A stretch of 12,391 bases of DNA, from positions 1 to 12,391 of the forward strand of contig DASWTM010000093.1 of the NCBI GenBank assembly GCA_036402115.1. Direction: 5' to 3'. A program made the position numbers and the translations under genes. Under the pieces are notes generated by a model. It was given only the letters and a program-made list of their open reading frames with translations, was not told the DNA's origin and did no database searches. Of this stretch, positions 6,727-12,391 are shown piece by piece; positions within the stretch are counted from its first letter, which is position 1; the number at the start of each line of letters is the position of its first letter. Source of the DNA: Chryseosolibacter sp036402115 (GTDB lineage: Bacteria > Bacteroidota > Bacteroidia > Cytophagales > Cyclobacteriaceae).

Positions 6727-8588
6727 TATTTGCCGAGGTATATTGTTAGGACTGAGATGTCGGATGGGGAGACACCACTGATGCGAGATGCCTGCCCAAT
6801 GGTCTCGGGTTTGATGCGTTTGAGTTTCTCGCGAGCTTCGGACGAAAGTGCCTTCACTCTGTCGTAATCGAAATCGGGTAAGATCTTGAAGTTTTCAAGG
6901 TTGCCTATTTTCTCTGCGAGTTTTTGTTCTCGGTCTATATAGGTTTCGTACTTAATATGAATCTCAGCTTGTTCTGCTACTTCATCGGGGTATTTCTCAA
7001 TCATGGATTTTAGTCCTGAGTCAAGTTTCTTTAATTCATTGATCCCGACATGCGGACGCCTTAGAAGGTTGATGACAGGAATTTTTTCTGATATGGTTGC
7101 AGTATTTAGCGCTGCAAGACCTTGGTTGATTGATTCTGGCTCAATTCGGACTTTGTTCAACTCTTTAATTAAGGATGCGATATCTGCTTTCTTATCCACA
7201 AGTTTATTCATTCTTTGGTCTGTGGCCAATCCAAGTTTATGTCCGTATTCCGTGAGGCGGAGGTCGGCATTGTCTTGTCGCAGCAGGATTCGATACTCTG
7301 CTCGTGAGGTAAACATCCGGTAAGGTTCCTGGGTGCCTTTATTAACTAGGTCATCTATAAGCACACCGATATAAGCTTCGGACCTTTTCAGTATGAACGG
7401 GTCCTTCTCATGTACTTTGTTGTGAGCATTGATTCCCGCCATCAGGCCTTGACATGCAGCTTCTTCGTAGCCAGTTGTACCGTTGATTTGGCCTGCAAAG
7501 AACAGATTCTCCACAAGGTGTGTTTCCAGGCTCATTTTAAGTTGAGTCGGTGGGAAGAAATCATATTCAATTGCGTACCCGGGCCGAAACATTTTTGCCT
7601 TTTCAAATCCTGGTATTTTTGTCAGCGCACTGTACTGGACATCTTCTGGTAAAGAGGTTGAAAAGCCATTGACGTAGATTTCAACTGTATTCCATCCTTC
7701 TGGTTCCACGAAAATTTGGTGTCTTTCCCTTTCTGCGAACCTATTGATCTTGTCTTCAATAGATGGGCAGTACCGCGGTCCCAAACCTTTGATGCGTCCT
7801 TGGAACATTGGTGACTTGTCAAACCCTTTTTGAAGTTCAGTGTGGACGGAGTCGTTCGTATAGGTAATCCAGCAGCTGACTTGTTTGTCCAGGGGTTTTG
7901 TATCGGAGAAGGAGAATTTGGATGGGTTTTCGTCACCTTTCTGTTCTTCCATTTTGGAATAGTCAAGACTGCGACCGTCTACTCGTGGAGGAGTTCCGGT
8001 TTTCATTCTACCCGATTCGAATCCGAGCCTGACTAGTTGTTCAGTGATTCCCGTAGCAGATTTCTCTGCCGCCCTTCCACCACCGAAGTTTTTCTCTCCG
8101 ATGTGGATTTTTCCATTAAGGAAGGTTCCATTTGTGAGTACAACCGCTTTAGCCTTTATCTGAATTCCTAGATTGGTCTTGATTCCGACTGCCCTTCCGT
8201 CCTTGACAAGGATCTCTCCCACCATCTCCTGCCAGAAATCGACATTTGGAGACTGCTCCAGGGTTAGTCGCCATTCCTCTGAAAATCTCATGCGGTCGTT
8301 CTGTGTTCGCGGGCTCCACATGGCTGGCCCCTTTGACATATTGAGCATTCGAAACTGGATCATGGATTTGTCAGACACAATTCCTGACATTCCCCCCAGG
8401 GCGTCTATTTCACGCACTATTTGGCCCTTTGCTACACCGCCCATTGCGGGGTTGCATGACATCTGGGCTATAGTGTTCATGTTCATTGTTACCAATAGAA
8501 CCTTTGAGCCCATTGCACCAGCTGCATTCGCTGCTTCACAGCCGGCATGACCCGCTCCCACCACTATTACATCGTACTCGTTAAACAT
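6726..8588 (-). CDS. mnmG: tRNA uridine-5-carboxymethylaminomethyl(34) synthesis enzyme MnmG
   Basis: MnmG (GidA) works with the GTPase MnmE to place the carboxymethylaminomethyl group on the wobble uridine U34 of certain tRNAs, using FAD, methylene-tetrahydrofolate and glycine or ammonium. At 620 residues it has the normal length. Visible marks are the FAD-binding V10-G11-A-G13-H-A-G16, SCNPAMGGVAKG (44-55), KTGTPPRVDG (196-205), two cysteines in conserved contexts, C239 (QVSCWITYTN) and C274 (GPRYCPSIEDK), that probably correspond to the catalytic pair of the E. coli enzyme, QINGTTGYEEAACQG, and FTSRAEYRILLRQDNADLRLT. The helical C-terminal domain that contacts MnmE and tRNA is complete. 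The next gene starts inside its stop codon. Upstream is a 557-bp gene-free stretch with a candidate promoter and three parS-like sites, recalling that gidA borders the origin in many bacteria. Confidence 0.98.
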   Translation of the reverse strand: MFNEYDVIVVGAGHAGCEAANAAGAMGSKVLLVTMNMNTIAQMSCNPAMGGVAKGQIVREIDALGGMSGIVSDKSMIQFRMLNMSKGPAMWSPRTQNDRMRFSEEWRLTLEQSPNVDFWQEMVGEILVKDGRAVGIKTNLGIQIKAKAVVLTNGTFLNGKIHIGEKNFGGGRAAEKSATGITEQLVRLGFESGRMKTGTPPRVDGRSLDYSKMEEQKGDENPSKFSFSDTKPLDKQVSCWITYTNDSVHTELQKGFDKSPMFQGRIKGLGPRYCPSIEDKINRFAERERHQIFVEPEGWNTVEIYVNGFSTSLPEDVQYSALTKIPGFEKAKMFRPGYAIEYDFFPPTQLKMSLETHLVENLFFAGQINGTTGYEEAACQGLMAGINAHNKVHEKDPFILKRSEAYIGVLIDDLVNKGTQEPYRMFTSRAEYRILLRQDNADLRLTEYGHKLGLATDQRMNKLVDKKADIASLIKELNKVRIEPESINQGLAALNTATISEKIPVINLLRRPHVGINELKKLDSGLKSMIEKYPDEVAEQAEIHIKYETYIDREQKLAEKIGNLENFKILPDFDYDRVKALSSEAREKLKRIKPETIGQASRISGVSPSDISVLTIYLGK

Positions 8589-8617
8589 TCTATTTGAATT
8601 CAGGTGTTTTCAAAAAA

Positions 8618-8631
8618 GTTTCACGTGGAAC
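8618..8631 (-). other. parS-like centromere site, copy 1
   Basis: On the minus strand GTTCCACGTGAAAC matches all 14 inner positions of the Bacillus Spo0J/ParB consensus TGTTNCACGTGAAACA. ParB loads on such sites and slides along DNA to build the segregation complex near the origin. It lies 30 bp upstream of the mnmG start codon. Confidence 0.8.
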
Positions 8632-8637
8632 CAAAAC

Positions 8638-8667
8638 TTGCCCACAAAATTTGTCCACATATCCACA
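8638..8667 (+). other. Three tandem DnaA-box-like nonamers between parS copies 1 and 2
   Basis: TTGCCCACA (8638-8646, 7 of 9 to TTATCCACA), TTGTCCACA (8651-8659, 8 of 9) and ATATCCACA (8659-8667, 8 of 9) lie in direct order, the last two sharing one base. The grouping next to parS-like sites and mnmG argues for DnaA binding, but no box is perfect. Confidence 0.45.
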
Positions 8668-8671
8668 AAAG

Positions 8672-8685
8672 GTTTCACGTGGAAC
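8672..8685 (-). other. parS-like centromere site, copy 2
   Basis: Identical 14-mer to copies 1 and 3 and in the same orientation, starting 54 bp from copy 1 and 45 bp from copy 3. It is surrounded by DnaA-box-like nonamers and a CCCACAA/TTGTGGG inverted repeat (8641-8647 and 8693-8699). Confidence 0.8.
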
Positions 8686-8716
8686 GGTCCGCTTGTGGGT
8701 TAATATGACGCTAGTT

Positions 8717-8730
8717 GTTTCACGTGGAAC
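8717..8730 (-). other. parS-like centromere site, copy 3
   Basis: Same 14-mer and orientation. This copy also matches the outer A of the 16-bp consensus (GTTCCACGTGAAACA). It lies 8 bp downstream of the candidate mnmG -7 box, so bound ParB could interfere with mnmG transcription. Confidence 0.8.
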
Positions 8731-8737
8731 CCTTACA

Positions 8738-8745
8738 CAAAGATA
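8738..8745 (-). promoter_or_regulatory. -7 promoter box of the mnmG operon
   Basis: The minus strand reads TATCTTTG, a perfect TAnnTTTG match, 149 nt before the mnmG ATG. A TTG lies 24 nt upstream of the box, slightly further than the usual -33 spacing. Transcription from here would cross all three parS-like sites before reaching mnmG. Confidence 0.5.
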
Positions 8746-8782
8746 GATAAGGAAGTCCGGTTTGTTGCACAATGCACATCGA

Positions 8783-8867
8783 AGTGAAATCTCAATGCTG
8801 GGGTAACACTGCTTGCCGGTTCCGAGTTCGACAGGGTGAGCAGTTTGTGGTTGCCCTTTACCTCACT
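8783..8867 (-). other. 85-nt fold-back structure, possible structured RNA
   Basis: Three nested pairings are visible. The outer stem joins 8783-8790 to 8860-8867; a middle stem joins GGGTAAC (8801-8807) to the complementary end of 8850-8856; the inner stem joins ACTGCT (8808-8813) to AGCAGT (8839-8844). In the outer stem two pairs are G-U if the RNA is read from the minus strand but A-C mismatches if read from the plus strand, which favours a minus-strand transcript. The terminal loop (minus strand) contains TCGAACTCGGAAC, faintly like 5S rRNA loop C, but the rest of a 5S is missing. It could be a 5' leader element, a small RNA, or chance. This entry and those nearby describe the 557-bp gap 8589-9145. 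I see no convincing gene in it. Confidence 0.35.
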
Positions 8868-8954
8868 GCCGGCCTCGATGTTCTACTACCACCGCGATTC
8901 GACTGCTTGGAGACATTCCACGCAATCACTGGCGCGAAAGCTGAATCCCCGAAC

Positions 8955-8991
8955 ACCGACAATATTCACGTTACTCAAGACGTATGTCGGT
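8955..8991. other. 37-nt hairpin in the mnmG-ybeY gap
   Basis: ACCGACA (8955-8961) pairs perfectly with TGTCGGT (8985-8991), and an inner ACGT (8968-8971) pairs with ACGT (8980-8983) around an 8-nt loop. There is no U-run after it on either strand, so it is not an intrinsic terminator. A further 6-bp hairpin, AACTAC/GTAGTT, lies at 9055-9074, and a weak 6-bp TTTGGG/CCCAAA pairing with an 18-nt loop lies at 9096-9125, just past the ybeY stop. Confidence 0.4.
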
Positions 8992-9145
8992 ATCTGATGA
9001 ATACTGTCCCAACATGAGGGTTAATGAGAGGCTACGGAGGATGGAATTGATTGGAACTACAGAACGCGGTAGTTAAGAACATTTGATGGAAACTCTTTGG
9101 GTAGGTCTACTTAATTGATCCCAAACGCTTTCCGAATCGCTTCAC

Positions 9146-9571
9146 CTATACAGGATATTTGCCGAGGTAGAAATCTTCTTTATCGCGCATTGCCTTCTTC
9201 TGGCTTGAAGTTTTGTCTTGGTACCCCAGAAGGTGAAGGACTCCGTGGATCATCACTCTATGTAGCTCATTGTCGAACGCCTTCTTAAATACCTCCGCGT
9301 TTTCCCGCACCCTTTCAACGCTGATATATATGTCTCCTTCAATCACGCCCTGGGTTTCGCTGTTATCGAACGTTATTATGTCGGTAAGGGTATCGTGGTT
9401 AAGATATTCCAGGTTTATCTGATGGAGCTCCTGATCTGTACAGAAGATAAAATTGAGCTCCTGTAAAGAATGCTTTTCTTTTAACACCGCTGATTTGATC
9501 CAGCTGGCAGTCTTGCGGGGGAACGGGACTTTAAAAGGTAATGTTTGTGAAAAGAAATTTACTGACGCCAT
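9146..9571 (-). CDS. ybeY: rRNA maturation endoribonuclease YbeY
   Basis: YbeY is a metal-dependent single-strand endoribonuclease that helps trim the 16S rRNA 3' end and takes part in ribosome quality control. At 141 residues it has the normal length. The metal motif is H109-G-V-L-H113-L-L-G-Y-Q-D119. The first two histidines are present, and Asp stands where most phyla have the third His; this H-x3-H-x5-D form is, to my knowledge, usual in Bacteroidota. Other conserved parts are LNHDTLTDIITFDN (57-70) and GVIEGDIYISVERV (75-88). The ATG shares one base with the stop of the upstream ATPase (TGATG), so the two are coupled. It is separated from mnmG by 557 bp. It was probably once the immediate upstream neighbour in the same operon, and may still be co-transcribed because no clear terminator follows. 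Confidence 0.95.
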   Translation of the reverse strand: MASVNFFSQTLPFKVPFPRKTASWIKSAVLKEKHSLQELNFIFCTDQELHQINLEYLNHDTLTDIITFDNSETQGVIEGDIYISVERVRENAEVFKKAFDNELHRVMIHGVLHLLGYQDKTSSQKKAMRDKEDFYLGKYPV

Positions 9572-9975
9572 CAGGCATTCATGTAGAAGCTTAATTCAAC
9601 TGTTCTCCCATTGTCGCGGAAAGCAACCTCATCCGAAAGGTGCTTCATCAGGAATATTCCGCGGCCACCTGGTTTTTCAAGATTTTCCGGTGAGGTTGGA
9701 TCTGGTAGGCTATCGTAGTTGAATCCGTCTCCTTCATCCTTCACCACAAACTTAATTACGCTTTCATCCAGCGCCAGACTCAGGTGTACGTTCTTAGACT
9801 TGTTGTTATTGTTGCCGTGCTTGATGGCATTGTTCACAGCTTCGGTCACAGCGATCATGATGTTTCCGTAAATGTCATCGTCCAGATGAAATTTCTCCTT
9901 TGCGTTGTCAATGAATGATTCAATCATTCGGATGTTCTCAACCATTGACGGTACCTGGATACTAATCGTGTTCAT
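9571..9975 (-). CDS. RsbW-like GHKL ATPase / serine kinase
   Basis: A 134-residue stand-alone HATPase_c domain of the RsbW/SpoIIAB anti-sigma-factor kinase type. It has the N box E45-A-V-N-N49-A-I-K-H-G54, the G1 box D80-E-G-D-G84-F, and the G2 region P102-G-G-R-G-I-F-L-M. The ATP site therefore looks intact. Classical family members bind a sigma factor and phosphorylate an anti-anti-sigma (STAS) protein; no STAS protein, PP2C phosphatase or sigma gene is in this window, so its partner is unknown. It lies 12 nt downstream of the DUF4175 gene and overlaps ybeY by one base, in a position that is conserved in related Bacteroidota. A link with YbeY or with envelope stress is possible but not shown. 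There is no signal peptide, so it is cytoplasmic. Confidence 0.88.
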   Translation of the reverse strand: MNTISIQVPSMVENIRMIESFIDNAKEKFHLDDDIYGNIMIAVTEAVNNAIKHGNNNNKSKNVHLSLALDESVIKFVVKDEGDGFNYDSLPDPTSPENLEKPGGRGIFLMKHLSDEVAFRDNGRTVELSFYMNA

Positions 9976-9987
9976 GAAAGCCCTGAA

Positions 9988-12391
9988 TTATTCCTCTGTT
10001 CCCATTCGCTTGAAATACTCATTCACTTCCTTTTTATAATAAGGATAAAGTTTTGGCGGAATGGTTTTCAGCAATTCTACTTCTTTTTCTTTGAGTCGCA
10101 AATATTCTTCAAATGCCTTAGGGATTTCTTTTTCGTAATCCTTGGCGGTCTCGCCTTTCCGCTCCTCATCCATGTCTTGTTCGCGCATTGACTTCTCTGT
10201 CTCAAGAAGACGTGTAAGAATTTCCTTCTGGCGTCTGATCATTTGCTCCGTAATATTCTTGTTCACGAGATCCATTTCAGTTTGTTCCATTTTAGATGGA
10301 AGATCTCCGCCAGGCATCTTACCCTCATCCTTCATCTTGTCCTGCATCTCCTGGAGCGCGCGTCTGATCCGCTCTTGTTCGGCTGCCATCTCCGCTAACT
10401 CCTCAGACAACTGGCGACCAGTCTTGCCGCTATTCTTTAACTCCTGAATTTTCTGATTCAGTTGTTGCTGCATTTCACCAAGACTTTTCTGGCCCTTCTG
10501 TGGTTTGCCTTTCTTCATCGATGGTTTAGCGTTGGCCATCATCTGCATCATCATGTCGAAATGATCATCCAACATCAACGCAAGATTATTGATTGACGTC
10601 ATCGTCATCTGCATCTCACTTGAGGCTTGTGGTCTTCTGCGCTCACGATTTGCTTCGATCGCTTTCTCCATATGATTGTTGAGCTCACCGATCTCTTTGG
10701 TGATGAATGAACCCATCATCGGATCCTTCTTACCGAGAGATAAGAGGCTGTCTTCCAACACTTTAGCATCATCCTTTAACTTTAACTGATTCTGTGCCAA
10801 CGAGTTAAACCGTGGATCGCTCTGCTGCAGTTCGTTAAACTCTTTCATCAGGCCCTCCTGATCAAACGAAAGTTTCACGAGGCCGTGGAGTATCTGACGG
10901 AGGGACTCGAGATTTTGCTGATCCATTTCCATCATCATGGAATTCTGCATGCCTTCCATTGCCTCCTGCATCTGTTGCATTTTTTGGATAGCGTTCTTCT
11001 GAGGAGCTTTTGACTTCGATGGCTGATTCTGTTGAAGCTGGTCTTTACTGTTTTGCTGTTCTTTCTGAATCTCGTCAGTCTTCTGGTCATCCGGAAGCTC
11101 TTCATTCATATCCAACTCTTCGCTCAATTTTTCGAGCTCCTCTAATTGTTCTTTTGTCTTCTGAAATTCTTCCTGAAGCTTCTGTTGCTCTTCGGCTAAC
11201 CTTTCGTTCTCGGATTTCTTAGCGTTTTTATCACCCGACTGCTGATCCTTTTGATCGCTGTTTTGCTTGTCGCCCTCCTTCTGATCGCCTTCGCTCTTAT
11301 CTCCTTCTTTTGACTCTCCATCTTTGTTATCCGCATTTTCCTTGTCAGACTTCTGTCCGTCTTTGTTTTTGTCTGAGTTATTTTCTTTTGATTTATCTGA
11401 CTTGCTGTCCTTGTTATTCTTATTGTCTTTTAACTCTTTCTCAAGTTCTTCCGTCTTACTTAACAATTCTTTTTGCTCTTCAACCTGCTTCTTCAAATCC
11501 TTGACCGTTTGATCAAGCTTGAAATCGTATTGCAGTTGTTTGAATAGTTCCAGTGTACGTTCCAGTTCTTTTTCCAGATTATTGGTGTTCTGGTTCATCT
11601 TGTCCAGAAGCTTCTGGATCTGTGAAACGTCCTGGTTTTCGTTCAGAAGTTTCTGCAGTTCTTCAAAAAGTTTTTTGGTTTCTTCATCGAGCAATTCGTC
11701 CATTAACTTTTTCAATTGCTCTGCCTTCTGTTTAATGCGTTCGTCCTGTTCGGTGAATGCGTCCTTCTTGTCTTCAAGCATCTTGTTTTGCTCCTGAAGT
11801 TGCTGCACCATCTGGTCGAGACCTGTCTTTTGCTGAATGATATCTTCCAGCATTTTCTTGTCTTGCCAGTCGAGGGTTTGTTTGCCCTTTATCTTTTGGT
11901 TTGCCTGCTCAATCTGATCTTGAAGTTTCGTAGCCTTCTCGGTGCTCTTGTTAATTTGCTGTTGAGTTTGTGACTGAGATTTCGAAATCTGCGTTACTAA
12001 TTCATCATGACTCGGAACAACAAAATCATAGGTTGCGGAGCGGGTTGACTTCCGACCGTTAACGCCATCGTTGTCCCAGACCTGCAAGTAATATTCCAGG
12101 TTGTCGCCAGGCTGTAGGTCGAGCGAATCAACAGACCAGTTGTAAAAGAAACTTTGCTGAAGTTGATTTCGTGAAACGGGGATCCGAACGGAGCGTGTCA
12201 CTTTTTCTTTTTGATCTTCGTCTGTGATCTTAAAGTTGAGCGAAAGCTGCGTGATGCCGTAATCATCACCAATCATCCCGCCAAGGATAACACGTTCGTA
12301 AAGAATCGAATCTTTATAGTTATTAACAACAATCGATGGGAATTGATCCTTGACAACATCTACCCGATAAGAGATCCGCTCTTTGTTTTTG
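9988..12391 (-). CDS. DUF4175 family protein, C-terminal ~800 residues (N-terminus outside window)
   Basis: The reading frame is open to the window edge: 38 codons (KNKERISYRVDVVKDQFPSIVV ... ILGG) precede the first in-frame ATG at 12276, so that ATG is internal. Homologues are about 1,100 residues with N-terminal membrane helices, so roughly 300 residues are missing here. The visible part begins with a beta-rich domain (YGITQLSLNFKI ... GDNLEYYLQVWDNDG). It is followed by long coiled coils rich in Q, E and K (about residues 95-280 counted from 12276), an extremely charged low-complexity stretch of K, D, S, N, G and E (282-355), more coiled coil, and a Met/Gln-rich segment (residues 430-455, 555-580). 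The protein ends PKLYPYYKKEVNEYFKRMGTEE. It is probably an envelope-anchored structural protein; its function is unknown. It is the first operon gene seen here. Confidence 0.85.
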   Translation of the reverse strand, partial: KNKERISYRVDVVKDQFPSIVVNNYKDSILYERVILGGMIGDDYGITQLSLNFKITDEDQKEKVTRSVRIPVSRNQLQQSFFYNWSVDSLDLQPGDNLEYYLQVWDNDGVNGRKSTRSATYDFVVPSHDELVTQISKSQSQTQQQINKSTEKATKLQDQIEQANQKIKGKQTLDWQDKKMLEDIIQQKTGLDQMVQQLQEQNKMLEDKKDAFTEQDERIKQKAEQLKKLMDELLDEETKKLFEELQKLLNENQDVSQIQKLLDKMNQNTNNLEKELERTLELFKQLQYDFKLDQTVKDLKKQVEEQKELLSKTEELEKELKDNKNNKDSKSDKSKENNSDKNKDGQKSDKENADNKDGESKEGDKSEGDQKEGDKQNSDQKDQQSGDKNAKKSENERLAEEQQKLQEEFQKTKEQLEELEKLSEELDMNEELPDDQKTDEIQKEQQNSKDQLQQNQPSKSKAPQKNAIQKMQQMQEAMEGMQNSMMMEMDQQNLESLRQILHGLVKLSFDQEGLMKEFNELQQSDPRFNSLAQNQLKLKDDAKVLEDSLLSLGKKDPMMGSFITKEIGELNNHMEKAIEANRERRRPQASSEMQMTMTSINNLALMLDDHFDMMMQMMANAKPSMKKGKPQKGQKSLGEMQQQLNQKIQELKNSGKTGRQLSEELAEMAAEQERIRRALQEMQDKMKDEGKMPGGDLPSKMEQTEMDLVNKNITEQMIRRQKEILTRLLETEKSMREQDMDEERKGETAKDYEKEIPKAFEEYLRLKEKEVELLKTIPPKLYPYYKKEVNEYFKRMGTEE

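Noticed and set aside
7622..7966. 114-residue minus-strand frame overlapping mnmG
   Set aside because: It lies wholly inside the strongly conserved mnmG coding sequence in another frame and has no family features.
8173..8550. 125-residue plus-strand frame antisense to mnmG
   Set aside because: Shadow of the conserved N-terminal FAD domain of mnmG on the opposite strand.
8590..8772. Minus-strand 60-residue reading frame with three VPRET repeats
   Set aside because: The VPRET copies are just the in-frame translation of the three parS-like sites (45 and 54 bp apart, both multiples of 3). No family resemblance and no other sign of coding.
8783..8867. 5S rRNA or SRP RNA
   Set aside because: The loop TCGAACTCGGAAC resembles 5S loop C, and the layout vaguely recalls SRP RNA. 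However, the 5S helices IV/V and the invariant SRP stem around CCGGAAGG are missing, and there is no rRNA operon nearby.
8772..9017. Plus-strand 81-residue reading frame starting at an ATG
   Set aside because: No recognisable domain, no promoter or ribosome-binding site at a useful distance, and it runs through the hairpins of the gap. Probably not a gene, though a small unknown protein cannot be excluded.
9096..9125. Terminator after ybeY (TTTGGG/CCCAAA)
   Set aside because: Only 6 pairs, an 18-nt loop and no following U-run.
11212..11433. CRISPR array or DNA repeat array
   Set aside because: The repetition comes from low-complexity K/D/E/S/N codons in an intact reading frame, without regular spacers.

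Overview
The window looks like a chromosomal segment of a Bacteroidota bacterium, probably of the Cytophagales type. The reasons are: candidate -7 boxes of the Bacteroidota form TAnnTTTG (1101-1108, 1637-1644, and 8745-8738 on the minus strand); an Ig-like lipoprotein opening with the typical PTGGPKD stretch; a DUF4175-type protein; a YbeY with Asp in place of the third zinc-binding His; and the gene order DUF4175 / RsbW-like ATPase / ybeY / mnmG / methyltransferase / Ig-like lipoprotein / TPR protein. The phylum is well supported; the order is inferred.

Left part (1-1987): a MarR-family regulator and the start of a 3-hydroxyacyl-CoA dehydrogenase form a minus-strand operon, joined by an ATGA overlap and probably serving fatty-acid beta-oxidation. 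Divergent from it on the plus strand are a MOSC-domain protein and a small PadR-family regulator. Both plus-strand genes have a TAnnTTTG box ending exactly 4 nt before the start codon, so both messages may be leaderless. A perfect 14-bp palindrome overlaps the padR promoter.

Middle and right part (1988-12391): everything is coded on the minus strand. From right to left these are the C-terminal ~800 residues of a DUF4175 coiled-coil protein, an RsbW-like ATPase, ybeY, a 557-bp gene-free stretch, mnmG, a zinc-ribbon methyltransferase, an Ig-like lipoprotein, a second gene-free stretch (3899-4156), and a secreted TPR protein. Most joints are 1- or 4-nt stop/start overlaps, which suggests translational coupling. 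The operon combines tRNA modification (MnmG), rRNA maturation (YbeY) and envelope proteins.

The most unusual content is non-coding. Between mnmG and ybeY lie three identical 14-mers matching the core of the ParB/Spo0J centromere consensus (parS), interleaved with DnaA-box-like nonamers. About 4.5 kb away, between the lipoprotein and the TPR gene, is a second group of DnaA-box-like nonamers beside a 42-bp tract that is 93% A+T. The plus strand also changes from no G/C skew to a roughly two-fold G excess there. Together these suggest the replication-origin/centromere region of the chromosome. That is an inference: dnaA and parAB are not in the window, and whole-chromosome skew is needed to settle it. 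The mnmG-ybeY gap also holds fold-back sequences that could belong to a structured RNA. I found no tRNA, rRNA, CRISPR array, insertion sequence or convincing intrinsic terminator.
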